Under the pieces are notes generated by a model that worked only from the letters and a program-made list of their open reading frames with translations, was not told where the DNA came from and searched no databases. DNA of 64,000 nt from Lachnospiraceae bacterium (GTDB lineage Bacteria; Bacillota; Clostridia; Lachnospirales; Lachnospiraceae). Of this stretch, positions 1 to 9,464 are shown in pieces. Each line of letters begins with the position of its first letter. Positions within the stretch are counted from its first letter, which is position 1. Location: assembly GCA_014239155.1 (NCBI GenBank), contig JAAZZQ010000056.1, positions 62,001-126,000 on the forward strand, read 5' to 3'. Both the position numbers and the translations under genes were made by a program.

Positions 1-186
1 GCTTTTTCCCAGTTACAATTCTATACATACATTTTAAATATATTGTATCTGGTATACATCTTATTACCATATCTGTTATCCACATTTTATCTATTCCTCT
101 AATATTTTTCACATGTAGCAAGAAGGTTCCTTATCATAAAGCAAATGATGTATCCAAAGCATGAATAAAACATCACCCATAAAGCA

Positions 187-1128
187 CTAATGACTATACA
201 CAGTTATGCGCGGATCCTTAAAAATATTTTCTCCAAGTAGTCCAATATCAGTATATTTTAAACCAAATCTCCACATAACATATGGCAGTGAAAGTTGATC
301 CCGATAACTTTTATAATGTAGAAACTCTCGCCACCACTTATTCATTATCTCTGTAGACAGAGCATTTTTCAGATCCACTGCAATTATCGTACACTCATAT
401 AATCCATAATCCCTTGGAAAACCAGACTTATTATACACTTTCATCTGGTACTCTATAGCTTCTTTTTTGCCTTTTTTCCTGTTAATGCAAACTTTCGATT
501 CCACATAAGCACACTGCCGCTGGCTGTGCGAAAAAATGGCAATCCCTGTCCTCACTTTTGTCTTTATTAGATAACTTCCTAGAAACGATTGTATTCCTAT
601 ATTTCCATCCACATAAATCGCATAATCAGCATCCGGAAACAATTCCTTAGGATGCATCTTTATATACCGATTTAAAAGTATTTTATCGTAATTTGCGGAA
701 ATACTTTCTGGTATCGAATGCATAATCCACTTTGTATCTTTCGTCTCTGTAATCTTTTGAATATCGTCTGTAAAACAGATATACTCCACATTTTCAAACC
801 CAAGCAATGGTTCTTTTAGATTATCATATCCACCCAAAATACAAGTATATATTACTATTTTTTTCTCCCTTAGTAACATATAACTCTCATATGTGTCTAG
901 TTCATCAAAATACAGCTCTCCTTTTTTATTATTTTGATACTTGCGAAGTTTCCTATCTATTGCTTTTAATCTGATAGCATCCATAAAAAATTTCAAATCA
1001 AATTTACTAACCACATGTATAAAATTATTTATTTGCTGTCCCTTTAGGTAATCCGCACCATAAAAAAGACTGTTAAATTCAGCATTTCTGTGCTCTATAC
1101 TATCAAATAAGTTTTTCGTATACTCCAT
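187..1128 (-). CDS. DUF616 (TOD1/MUCI70-like) putative glycosyltransferase
   Basis: A 313-residue soluble protein, probably a cytoplasmic sugar transferase and the last gene of the long minus-strand glycan operon inside this window. Residues about 94-103 (YTCILGGYDN), 118-122 (CFTDD) and 166-176 (DADYAIYVDGN) are the hallmark blocks of the DUF616 family, known in plants as TOD1/MUCI70 and frequent in bacterial capsule clusters. The last block carries the acidic residues expected to bind nucleotide-sugar and metal. The start is the ATG at 1126-1128, preceded by GAAGGAA at short spacing. It lies 32 bases after the GT2 gene upstream. The donor and acceptor cannot be read from sequence. The family call is fairly secure; the specific reaction is unknown. 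Confidence 0.75.
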   Translation of the reverse strand: MEYTKNLFDSIEHRNAEFNSLFYGADYLKGQQINNFIHVVSKFDLKFFMDAIRLKAIDRKLRKYQNNKKGELYFDELDTYESYMLLREKKIVIYTCILGGYDNLKEPLLGFENVEYICFTDDIQKITETKDTKWIMHSIPESISANYDKILLNRYIKMHPKELFPDADYAIYVDGNIGIQSFLGSYLIKTKVRTGIAIFSHSQRQCAYVESKVCINRKKGKKEAIEYQMKVYNKSGFPRDYGLYECTIIAVDLKNALSTEIMNKWWREFLHYKSYRDQLSLPYVMWRFGLKYTDIGLLGENIFKDPRITVYSH

Positions 1129-1160
1129 ACTTCCTTCATATCCTTCACGTCTTTCACTTG

Positions 1161-2093
1161 TTATACCAACACCATCAATCCTATATTTCTAATTATACCT
1201 GACTTCCACATATGATATCGAATGATATTATATCGTCTTACAAAAAAATTCTGTTGTGGTAGTGACGAAAACGCCGTTGCCATTCTTTTAATATGCTCTG
1301 GAAGTCTATCCTTATAAATCTCTAAAAATTCCTTTATTTGCGGGGTAGTATCCATTACAATCTTCCTTTGACCGCCAAGGTTTAAAAGCTTGTTTTTCAC
1401 ATCATTTTTGTATCCTATGCTACCCTGTACATTATTGCTATGCTGCCTGTACTTCATTGTTGGTTCATCAATATATTTTATCTCGCCAAAAGCAGATGCT
1501 ATAAGTGCCAGCCAACCATCGTGCATTGTTGCTCTCTGGGGAAACTTGTCCAGCATTTCAGCCATACTTTTGTTGAGCATTGTCGTACAACCCTGCACTT
1601 TATTTTCCATCATCAAATGCGGAAAATCAAGTTTAGAAACCCAATAATGATTCATCCGCCGAAATGAGCCATTCACTATATTCAGCGCATCATCCACTAC
1701 ACTTACATCAGTGCAGACAAGAAGGGGGATATGATTCCCATAAGCGCTTACCAACTCGTTCATTCCATTCATGGTTTTTTCAATCTTATCCGAATTCCAT
1801 ACATCGTCTTGATCACAAAGCATAATATAATCATCTTTTGTTATATGCAATCCAACTTCATATATTCCATTCAAAAAGTTAATAATAGCACCTTTTTTAA
1901 CTTGGTTTACTTTAAAAAATATTTTATCAGGATACTTTTTTTGATATGCCTTTATTATTTCCACAGTATTATCATCTGACTGGTCATCCAATATAATAAT
2001 ATTCCAATTCTCTATGGTATTATCCACTATAGACTGCAACTGTTCCCTTATATATTTCTCACCGTTGAAGGTACACATTACAATATAGATCAT
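1161..2093 (-). CDS. GT2 family glycosyltransferase (rhamnosyltransferase-like)
   Basis: A GT-A fold glycosyltransferase of 310 residues. The N-terminus MIYIVMCTFNGEKYI, followed by DDQSDD near residue 35 and DQDDVW near residue 93, is the pattern of the RgpB/WbbL-like branch of GT2, which transfers rhamnose or a similar deoxyhexose onto a lipid-linked acceptor at the inner membrane face. An in-frame TTG at 2123 would add ten residues, but the ATG at 2091-2093 has AAGAGG seven bases upstream, so that start is preferred. It sits between another GT2 gene and the DUF616 gene in the same direction. The family is clear; rhamnose as the donor is only a resemblance. Confidence 0.85.
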   Translation of the reverse strand: MIYIVMCTFNGEKYIREQLQSIVDNTIENWNIIILDDQSDDNTVEIIKAYQKKYPDKIFFKVNQVKKGAIINFLNGIYEVGLHITKDDYIMLCDQDDVWNSDKIEKTMNGMNELVSAYGNHIPLLVCTDVSVVDDALNIVNGSFRRMNHYWVSKLDFPHLMMENKVQGCTTMLNKSMAEMLDKFPQRATMHDGWLALIASAFGEIKYIDEPTMKYRQHSNNVQGSIGYKNDVKNKLLNLGGQRKIVMDTTPQIKEFLEIYKDRLPEHIKRMATAFSSLPQQNFFVRRYNIIRYHMWKSGIIRNIGLMVLV

Positions 2094-2157
2094 ATATTTT
2101 CCTCTTAAAAGTTCCAATCCCAAGTAACATAAAAAACAGTATTTTTCCCTTTTTGTT

Positions 2158-3219
2158 TTACATATATGTTCTACGACATAAAAACTTAAAATAAATATTT
2201 CCTATTGTCTTTCCCCACAGTATCCTATGTTTCTCAAACATTAAAATCGTCATCCGTATTACTTTATCATATATATTAGGCATTCTAATATTCCGAAGTT
2301 TCCTACCATATTCATCATAGTATTGATCCACAAGCTGATTATATTGCATTTTCCTTTTGTTGTCCGTTTCACCTTTCCAAACCTTATACCATATACTTTG
2401 CATATTTAAGAAACAACCAACAATATGTTTCTCAAAAGCTTCTGTTAAATGATTTCGTTCCAAAAAACGAAGCACCTCTATTCCTGCCTGAACCGATTCA
2501 TAGTGAAACTCCTTTGGATGAACAGATGATGATAAGTTCGTATATACACGTCTGTGCAAATACATTAACCGATTGTCAAACAACACTGTATTAGCACGGT
2601 AAAAAAGCATTGGAGTAAACAACACATCCTCAAAAAAAACCCAATAAAGACTCTCCCTATATGGAAGTACATCGAGCCTAGCCTTCTCAACCAGACCCCG
2701 CCTCATCATTTTCCCCCATATAGGCTGCGCCAATGGAAAATCAAGCTGATTCGCATATATTTTATTGCATGCGTCTTTTCCGGCCAATATAAATGTATTC
2801 GCTGTATCTCGATTCCACACAGGTGTTTCCATCTCTTCCTCTATCTTGTCCTCCCCCCGGATACATATCATGTCAACTTGTTCATTCTGTGCAAACTTCA
2901 TCATTTCTTCATACATGTACGGCGCAATAAGGTCATCATTGTCTATAAAACTTACCCATTCACTGTTATCTGCATAAAATCCATCTTCCCTGGAAATAGA
3001 CAATCCCCGATTTCTGTCATGATGTATCACATGCACCCTTTTATCGCGCAAAGCATATGCATCACATACTTTCGTAGTTTTATTATCTGTGGAATTGTCA
3101 TCTACTAGATATAATTTAAACTCTGTATATGTTTGGCATAGTATAGAATCTATACATTTTTCCAACGGTCCTGCACTGTTATATACCGGAACAATAATGC
3201 TCAGCTTCTGGGAATTCAT
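2158..3219 (-). CDS. GT2 family glycosyltransferase
   Basis: A 353-residue GT2 enzyme. The nucleotide-binding block LSIIVPVYN is at residues 6-14, LVDDNSTD follows near 39-46, and the metal-binding SFIDNDD is near 90-96. The C-terminal third (after about residue 230) is basic and aromatic-rich, as in capsule GT2 enzymes that sit on the membrane surface. The start ATG at 3217-3219 has AAGGA ten bases upstream. The gene ends 64 bases before the next start, and only four bases separate it from the gene upstream, so the two are co-transcribed. The sugar specificity is not readable. Confidence 0.87.
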   Translation of the reverse strand: MNSQKLSIIVPVYNSAGPLEKCIDSILCQTYTEFKLYLVDDNSTDNKTTKVCDAYALRDKRVHVIHHDRNRGLSISREDGFYADNSEWVSFIDNDDLIAPYMYEEMMKFAQNEQVDMICIRGEDKIEEEMETPVWNRDTANTFILAGKDACNKIYANQLDFPLAQPIWGKMMRRGLVEKARLDVLPYRESLYWVFFEDVLFTPMLFYRANTVLFDNRLMYLHRRVYTNLSSSVHPKEFHYESVQAGIEVLRFLERNHLTEAFEKHIVGCFLNMQSIWYKVWKGETDNKRKMQYNQLVDQYYDEYGRKLRNIRMPNIYDKVIRMTILMFEKHRILWGKTIGNIYFKFLCRRTYM

Positions 3220-3223
3220 GTTT

Positions 3224-4012
3224 TCACTTTCCTTTTCGTCTACTCAATAAGTTTTGTATTTTCACCACAAATGTTCCATTCCAGTCCAAAACAGCCCCTT
3301 GAAAATAAATCTTTGCCATCTCTAAATTGGTCATAATCGGGCGAACTTTTATGTCAATCTTAATGCCGTTTCGTCTACAAAGCTTTGCTCCTTGCTGCAT
3401 CCATTTACCCTTTCGTACACCTTCCTCATATGGAAATTCATAATCCAACGCAACAAGGATTGGCTGCTGGTCTTCTATCCTATCATCATTTATTTGTAAA
3501 GATGCAATCCGCTCGAAATCCCACGCACTCCAATCGTCATCTATTGTCTTGTTTAAGAAACTGCTGTCCCAGATACCGATCTGTGTTGCAAACGAGTATG
3601 CCCTTCCTCTTTTATAATATCCTATGTTTTTATGTCTTTCCCAATGTCCATGACAAGCAGGAGACTCTATCATCCTCATATTTGCAGCATTATATTTTAT
3701 CGCCCGCCTAAGTTGCTTCTGAATATCCTCATTGTGTACATAATCACACAAAAGATAATCGTCCATCCACAAACTGACATATGGCGTTTGGGCTTCATAT
3801 ATAGCTGTTTTTATCATTTTTCCCCATGTGTCATCTATTTGAATAATCTTGGTAAACACATACTGCTTATCTGTACTATGATATGCATCTGTCACTAAGA
3901 TCACCGGATATGGACAGTCACTCCAATATTTTTGAAATAATTTAGAGAATATTTCCCACATATCCCTGTTTTTCCAACAGGAATATATAATAATAGATAA
4001 TTTGTTATTCAT
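3224..4012 (-). CDS. putative GT-A type glycosyltransferase, unassigned family
   Basis: A 262-residue protein with no signal peptide or membrane segment. It opens with LSIIIYSCWKNRDMW, a GT-A-like first strand followed by a helix. At residues 82-88 it has WMDDYLL, a plausible DxD-type metal site, inside a stretch describing a second strand (PYVSLWMDD). Further motifs are HGHWERHKNIGYY and ATQIGIWD in the acceptor half. I recognise the style from capsule clusters but cannot name a Pfam family. It lies between two GT2 genes with gaps of 4 and 21 bases, so it very likely acts in the same pathway. The start has AAAGGA ten bases upstream. Confidence 0.6.
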   Translation of the reverse strand: MNNKLSIIIYSCWKNRDMWEIFSKLFQKYWSDCPYPVILVTDAYHSTDKQYVFTKIIQIDDTWGKMIKTAIYEAQTPYVSLWMDDYLLCDYVHNEDIQKQLRRAIKYNAANMRMIESPACHGHWERHKNIGYYKRGRAYSFATQIGIWDSSFLNKTIDDDWSAWDFERIASLQINDDRIEDQQPILVALDYEFPYEEGVRKGKWMQQGAKLCRRNGIKIDIKVRPIMTNLEMAKIYFQGAVLDWNGTFVVKIQNLLSRRKGK

Positions 4013-4033
4013 ATTATAATAGTCCTTTGTTGA

Positions 4034-5023
4034 TTATTTAATCTTTCCCACAATCCGGCTATTTTTCAGCACATTAACTGCATATATCAATGCAACATGA
4101 AAGCAGATAACCGGATGAAGAAACCATGCTAACGATGGGAATTTAACAAATCCTCTGATGCTATCTATAATTGGAATGATAAAAGTTGTCATTGTCAATC
4201 CTAATTTTATCATCTTCGGCATTGTCAAATTATAAGAGTATGTCCTGTACTGATCGCCTCTGCCAAGCTGTGTAGAATTTCTCTTAATCTTTCCTATCAA
4301 ATCTTTATAGTTCGACGAATGATTATGCACAACTGTGTCCTTCATTATAATATAATTGTTATATCCTTGCTTAATCAACTCAAGATTTGAATCAATATGA
4401 TAAAAAAAAGGTTGCCACTTTATAAGATACACATATTCTTTTTTAATCAGAAATCCTTGTGAACCTATTGTGGGCAAGGTTTTACTATCAAACTGAATTT
4501 TAAAATATTTGTCATTATCATTTAAAACTACTCCTCCAAGATTCCATCTTTTCTCGGTCTTCATCATATGATCCCTGCGATGTAGATAATAGACTGCCGG
4601 ATCACAGCAACCATAAAGCGCCATATATTTGTCTGAAAGACTTGCCTTTTGACAGTACGCAAACTTTGATACTTGCCCACCTACACAGTTTTCATCAACT
4701 ACAGCCCTCACTAGATTTTCAAGCCATGCTCTATGCGTTAAAATATTATCATCGTCAATAAAAAACAAATACTCACCCATCGCATGTTCAATTCCTATAG
4801 ATTTTCCACGTTCTGGATCATGAGTTCCATTTCTGACAATTTTCCCTCCAAACTGTTCTTTTGCTATATTAACAGTATGATCCTGAGAATCATCATCCAC
4901 TATCACTATTTCAATTTTTTCTTGTGGATATGACTGTTTCCTGATACTTTTTAGACATTTTGGTAATCTTTTTTCGCCGTTATATACGGGTATAATTACA
5001 GAAATAAGTGGAAATTTTTCCAT
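4034..5023 (-). CDS. GT2 family glycosyltransferase with C-terminal membrane segments
   Basis: A 329-residue GT2 enzyme. ISVIIPVYNGEKRLP (residues 7-21), VDDDSQD (42-48) and FFIDDDN (87-93) are the donor and metal-binding blocks. Residues about 275-320 form one or two hydrophobic helices, so the enzyme is probably anchored at the cytoplasmic membrane face. The 'ERGKSIGIEHA' stretch before the acidic motif is typical of GT2 enzymes acting on polyprenyl-linked oligosaccharides. The start ATG has AGGAGG six bases upstream. A gap of 147 bases separates it from the GT4 gene upstream, with nothing recognisable in it. The specificity is unknown. Confidence 0.85.
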   Translation of the reverse strand: MEKFPLISVIIPVYNGEKRLPKCLKSIRKQSYPQEKIEIVIVDDDSQDHTVNIAKEQFGGKIVRNGTHDPERGKSIGIEHAMGEYLFFIDDDNILTHRAWLENLVRAVVDENCVGGQVSKFAYCQKASLSDKYMALYGCCDPAVYYLHRRDHMMKTEKRWNLGGVVLNDNDKYFKIQFDSKTLPTIGSQGFLIKKEYVYLIKWQPFFYHIDSNLELIKQGYNNYIIMKDTVVHNHSSNYKDLIGKIKRNSTQLGRGDQYRTYSYNLTMPKMIKLGLTMTTFIIPIIDSIRGFVKFPSLAWFLHPVICFHVALIYAVNVLKNSRIVGKIK

Positions 5024-5170
5024 TTCCTACCTCCTGTTGTGAAAAATATCTGTGAACTTATTAATTTGGATCAACGTAGTTCCTTCTCTACTATATACTA
5101 TTTCACCAAAAATATCCATATATAATATTCAGAAATAAAAGAGTTCTTTAAAATATATATGCAAAAGTTT

Positions 5171-6346
5171 TTATCTTCTATTGTAGCAATTATTTATAAA
5201 CTCCTCCAATTCCTTTCCAATTCCGTCCCATTGGAATTGTGACGAATACCAATATGCACTTTCCCTTTTTCTGTCATATATCACTTTATCAAAAACAACC
5301 AATTGCATTTGCGCTGCCAATCCATTTATAGTCTTCTCGAAACACAGATATCCAGCCTTTCCGTAATTAACTGCCTCTCTAATTCCGGGTGAATCAAATG
5401 CAATACTTGGAGTTCCAACACATCCTGCCTCTGTAATAGGAATACCCCATCCTTCTCTCACAGAAGGAAAAAGAAGCGCCCATGAGCGACTCAAAAGTTC
5501 TAGTTTTTTATCCTCTGAAACAAATCCCCAGCTCACGACATCCCCTGTCGGATTGCTATCCGTTGCATCCTCCCATACTAAATGATTCCTTTCACAAATA
5601 GACATTAAATTCCTTTCCACATACTTCTGATCTTTTTTTCCAATAATCCACAATCTCGCATATGGATAGTCCTTTTTCACACGAGCAAGCGCCTCAACAG
5701 CTATGTCAATTCCCTTATAAGGAGAATATCGTCCTGCATATATAAACGTAGGCATGCGTTCTTTGGCACACCAATATTCCTGTTTCCACGGTTTAAAAGA
5801 AACACCATTGTGAATAATTTTTATTTTACCCGCCTGATAACCACGTTTAACCAACTCTTCTTTTGTAGATTCTGATACTGTAATAACTGGATCATTACGA
5901 TTTAATTGAAGAAAACTTTCTTCTAGTAATTTCCCAACTTTATTTAATGGAAACCTAGCACTATAGTTCCATATTTCCTTAGTCAACTGATGAATATAAA
6001 ATATCCTTTTTTCCGGTTCAACCCAAAGCGGTGTAAAAAAGCGGTGTGTATTGCACTGATCAATTACAAAATCTATATTTTGTCTATTTAATGAATAAAA
6101 TCTTATTGCTGCAAAAATTACTGTACTAACATTTCCATGTCTCAAATAAGTTACACCATCAATTACCTCACTCTCACATTGTCCTTCCATTCGTGTTGAC
6201 AAATGATAAATTCTAAACTTGCTTTTATCTACACGGCTAAGCATCTCATGTGTATGAACCTCTGCTCCCCCTGCATTTGGCGATGTAATATCTCTCCATG
6301 AGAGTGATAATACTGTTATTTTATTACTTTTCTTAAGCTTTTTCAC
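5171..6346 (-). CDS. GT4 family glycosyltransferase
   Basis: A 391-residue GT-B fold enzyme. The acceptor domain begins with ITVLSLSWRD and has the glycine loop NAGGAEVHTHEM near residues 24-35. The donor domain begins near residue 205 with TFIYAGRYSPYKGID and contains the E-x7-E type motif SVREGWGIPITEAGC near 293-307. This is the standard GT4 layout of a retaining transferase that adds mannose, glucose, GlcNAc or a similar sugar. The start is a GTG at 6344-6346 with AAAGGA about eleven bases before it. The 203-base gap upstream of it holds no gene. The family is firm; the sugar is not known. Confidence 0.88.
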   Translation of the reverse strand: MKKLKKSNKITVLSLSWRDITSPNAGGAEVHTHEMLSRVDKSKFRIYHLSTRMEGQCESEVIDGVTYLRHGNVSTVIFAAIRFYSLNRQNIDFVIDQCNTHRFFTPLWVEPEKRIFYIHQLTKEIWNYSARFPLNKVGKLLEESFLQLNRNDPVITVSESTKEELVKRGYQAGKIKIIHNGVSFKPWKQEYWCAKERMPTFIYAGRYSPYKGIDIAVEALARVKKDYPYARLWIIGKKDQKYVERNLMSICERNHLVWEDATDSNPTGDVVSWGFVSEDKKLELLSRSWALLFPSVREGWGIPITEAGCVGTPSIAFDSPGIREAVNYGKAGYLCFEKTINGLAAQMQLVVFDKVIYDRKRESAYWYSSQFQWDGIGKELEEFINNCYNRR

Positions 6347-6549
6347 AAATGGTTAATTCCTTTCACAAATTTTATTCATATTATATACTAAAGCATGTTG
6401 GAAAATGCTTTTCCTTAGATATGCATCAAAATTTATAGAAGCTTTTGTGTCAATGAAAGAAGTCGTAGCAAACTATGGCAACTGAATCTAGTGCAAGTAT
6501 CACAAAGCAATAAATACAACTCTTTAATATCATATTTTCTCAACATTAT

Positions 6550-8115
6550 TTATCCTAATATTCCAGTCTTCCTAAACCGAGATTTAAAGAAAATATATAA
6601 ATTATGCACCCTCTTCTCAAATATTCCAACTCCAGTAATTCCTAGAACCAAATAATAAGGTGCATAAAGCAATAAGTATCGTGAACGTCCTTCAAACATT
6701 AACGTAAAAAGAGTAATTCCCACAACTGTTATAGAAAGAACAAACTCTGTATCTGAAATTTTTTTCACAAATGAACACGCAGCAACAAATGCCATCATTA
6801 AAATCATAAGCCATTGTATCTGCAATACATTGTTCATAATCTTGTTACCTTTTCTGAAATAATAATATCTTAATATTCTGCTTGCCGTATGGTTTGGTGG
6901 ATCACTTTTCCAGTTCACAGCACCTCCTTCCTTTCCAAAAAAAAATGTCCCATCATTATAATGCATAATTAATTTTTTATATTCAAACATTAATAATCCT
7001 AATAATCCTTTTTCTTGTATTCGTTCCTTAATAATCTTAAAATTACCCTTTTGTCTGTCAGACAAATTATCAAAGGAATAACTATATTGCACATCATTAT
7101 TGTTCCAAACTCCAGTGGTTTTTTCATTTAACCCCATCATAGCATAATGCAGTGGTGTAAACTTCAAATTAATATTCTGTTCAAAACCAATATAGCGAGT
7201 CCCAAAATCTGCTAACACACTAGAAAATATATAAGAAATCAAAATAATAAGTACGCCTTTTACAATTCTTATCTTCCCTATATGCCCATCCATTTTGATA
7301 CACTTAAAAAATTCGCATATTCCAATAGCAATAAAGCAGATTATTACAGTTGCCTTTACATGATATCCTATTAAGGCCGTAATACCAATTGCTAGCCACT
7401 TAAACCAAGCTGCTTTTCCCTTCCATGTATATAAATAAATTACAACCGCATTAATTGCCATCGCATAAACATCTGTATAAGGTACTGAACTTTGCGGAGA
7501 CAATGCCAGAAATATAGCTGCTGACACAAAAGTGCAAAAAGCATAATATCTACCTTTAGTATTTTTCACAGTTAATGTTATTAATATGCAAGTCATATTA
7601 ACACATAAAGTTCCTACCATAACACTAAAATAGTACATATCCTGTATCCCAAAATGATTACTTATCTTTTTAATAATTGTTAAAATAAATACCATAAATG
7701 CCTGATGAGGATTCTGCGACAAATATTCACTATAATAAGCGCTATCTCTTATAACTAATTCCCCCCTAGCAACTTTTTCAGACATCTCTGCGATTGCTCC
7801 ACAGTCCCAACCCGATTTATAATATGTATTATATATAATATACATCTGAATTGCATACAATACCATGCTTGCTATCACTAATATAAGCCAGCATTCTTTT
7901 GTCGTAAATTTATCTACAAAAGTTTTTATTTTCTTTTTGAACATGCATAAACCTAATAGTATTACTATCCCCATCAATGCCAAAGTAAAATTTGAATAAG
8001 AACACTTTAACGGGCTAAAATATTCTATTCGTTTATCTACAACAATAAGTGATAAAATCAATACTGTAAAAAATACTTTATACGCTTTACAAAATATTGT
8101 TTTCATAATCTCCAT
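6550..8115 (-). CDS. polytopic membrane protein, putative GT-C glycosyltransferase
   Basis: A 521-residue protein with about eleven hydrophobic helices spread over its length. After the third helix there is a large outer loop with SGWDCGAIAEMSEK and YLSQNPHQAF, which fits the acidic first external loop of GT-C enzymes such as ArnT/PMT/PIG-M relatives. These use polyprenyl-phosphate sugars on the outer face of the membrane. A second soluble loop follows near residues 320-400. The start ATG has GGAGG seven bases upstream. It is the last of three consecutive large membrane genes (11489 down to 6550). No activity is proven; it could also be a polymer-handling membrane protein. Confidence 0.6.
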   Translation of the reverse strand: MEIMKTIFCKAYKVFFTVLILSLIVVDKRIEYFSPLKCSYSNFTLALMGIVILLGLCMFKKKIKTFVDKFTTKECWLILVIASMVLYAIQMYIIYNTYYKSGWDCGAIAEMSEKVARGELVIRDSAYYSEYLSQNPHQAFMVFILTIIKKISNHFGIQDMYYFSVMVGTLCVNMTCILITLTVKNTKGRYYAFCTFVSAAIFLALSPQSSVPYTDVYAMAINAVVIYLYTWKGKAAWFKWLAIGITALIGYHVKATVIICFIAIGICEFFKCIKMDGHIGKIRIVKGVLIILISYIFSSVLADFGTRYIGFEQNINLKFTPLHYAMMGLNEKTTGVWNNNDVQYSYSFDNLSDRQKGNFKIIKERIQEKGLLGLLMFEYKKLIMHYNDGTFFFGKEGGAVNWKSDPPNHTASRILRYYYFRKGNKIMNNVLQIQWLMILMMAFVAACSFVKKISDTEFVLSITVVGITLFTLMFEGRSRYLLLYAPYYLVLGITGVGIFEKRVHNLYIFFKSRFRKTGILG

Positions 8116-8252
8116 ACTTTATCCTCCAACTTAAACTCCTTCATTCACCTTTTATACATTTTTTTCTAAATAACAGAACTATTATAATCAACACAAAATC
8201 GGTGAATTAAAAGCTCTATTTTATACACTTATATATTGTACTATATAGAAAC

Positions 8253-9449
8253 TTACATATTTCGTCTTATAATCAATTCAAAAAATTCTAGTATAAATAT
8301 CATATATACAAACACACAATTAACTTGTTGTATTCTTTTTCCATACTTTTGTCCTATATTATTGTAAATATTTCCCATAAAAATTCCAATTGCAGCAATA
8401 CTACAAACTACAAAGAACACTGCCATTCTACTCCAGTAAATCACATGCACCCCAAAATAATCAAGTACAGATCCCAGACCACAAATCCCTGCTATTAAAA
8501 AAACAAAAATACATACCATTCCCATCCATGCTATACGCCCATCCTTTTTCCACTCAAAGAACATCCCGAGCATCATGTAAACAAATCCAAATGAAAATAA
8601 AATTCCAAGGCTATTAAGACCTGATTCTCCATGTGCAGATAATGTTATATCGTAACTAAATCTGATATCGCTCAAGCGTCCCATTGCATGGTACCGCATT
8701 GGCATAACCAAATCAAGAATGCGCATTCCTTCCTGCTTTGCTGTCTGAATATCATCTAACTTTAGCGTGGAAGCCAATATACAAACAAAACCGCAAAGTA
8801 ATAAAAAAGGCACAAAAAATCTTAACGCAAATCTCGTAATCTCCCGATCTCTACGTTGTATCAGCAAAAAACAAAATATAACACATGTCATCACACTAAT
8901 TCTAATATCAATGAAAGGTGCTAAGCATATTAAAATCTTATATCCTTTATTTACAACTAATTTTCTACAATATATCCAATCATAAAACATACTCATAAAA
9001 AGTGGGACTAGAAAAAAATTGGAGGTCATCATCTGTCCCTCCCCCCTATCAATATGAAACGGCATAAAAGCGGCTAAAACTGCTAAACCTACTGATAGGA
9101 AGACAGGCACTTCTAATTTTCCCAAGAAATAATATATTGAAAAAGAAATCATAAAAAAGGTACAAATATAGTATATATTAATTCCTGTCCAAACATTACC
9201 ACAAATTTTTACTAATAGCAACATTATAATATTTTGTATATTATACTCGCAGATACTTAATATATTTTCTTGTATGTTCTTTTCCTCTGTTATTGCTATC
9301 AATCGAATAAAATTATCAACTGCCTTATCTATATCAATCGCTATTGGTTGTACTAAGTGAGCATGATGACTAAACAGGTATATTAAAACTGCTACAACTG
9401 TAACCGCAAAAACAATAATATATTGTTTTGTTTTATTTATTATACTCAT
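8253..9449 (-). CDS. polytopic membrane protein, GT-C-like
   Basis: A 398-residue protein with roughly ten hydrophobic helices. The first long external loop carries IAIDIDKAVDNFIRL and later AFMPFHIDRGEGQMMTSN. This parallels the layout of the next gene upstream (9465-11489), so the two may be distant relatives, this one lacking the soluble C-terminal domain. It ends at a charged EFFELIIRRNM shortly after the last helix, so the shorter length looks natural rather than truncated. AGGAGG lies five bases before the ATG, and only 15 bases separate it from the upstream gene. The function is inferred from context as glycan assembly at the outer membrane face. Confidence 0.55.
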   Translation of the reverse strand: MSIINKTKQYIIVFAVTVVAVLIYLFSHHAHLVQPIAIDIDKAVDNFIRLIAITEEKNIQENILSICEYNIQNIIMLLLVKICGNVWTGINIYYICTFFMISFSIYYFLGKLEVPVFLSVGLAVLAAFMPFHIDRGEGQMMTSNFFLVPLFMSMFYDWIYCRKLVVNKGYKILICLAPFIDIRISVMTCVIFCFLLIQRRDREITRFALRFFVPFLLLCGFVCILASTLKLDDIQTAKQEGMRILDLVMPMRYHAMGRLSDIRFSYDITLSAHGESGLNSLGILFSFGFVYMMLGMFFEWKKDGRIAWMGMVCIFVFLIAGICGLGSVLDYFGVHVIYWSRMAVFFVVCSIAAIGIFMGNIYNNIGQKYGKRIQQVNCVFVYMIFILEFFELIIRRNM

Positions 9450-9464
9450 CTCAGCCTCCTACAA

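Noticed and set aside
8253-9449. Truncated pseudogene of the neighbouring 674-residue membrane protein
   Set aside because: It has its own strong ribosome site, complete helices, no internal stop or frameshift, and a natural charged C-terminus.
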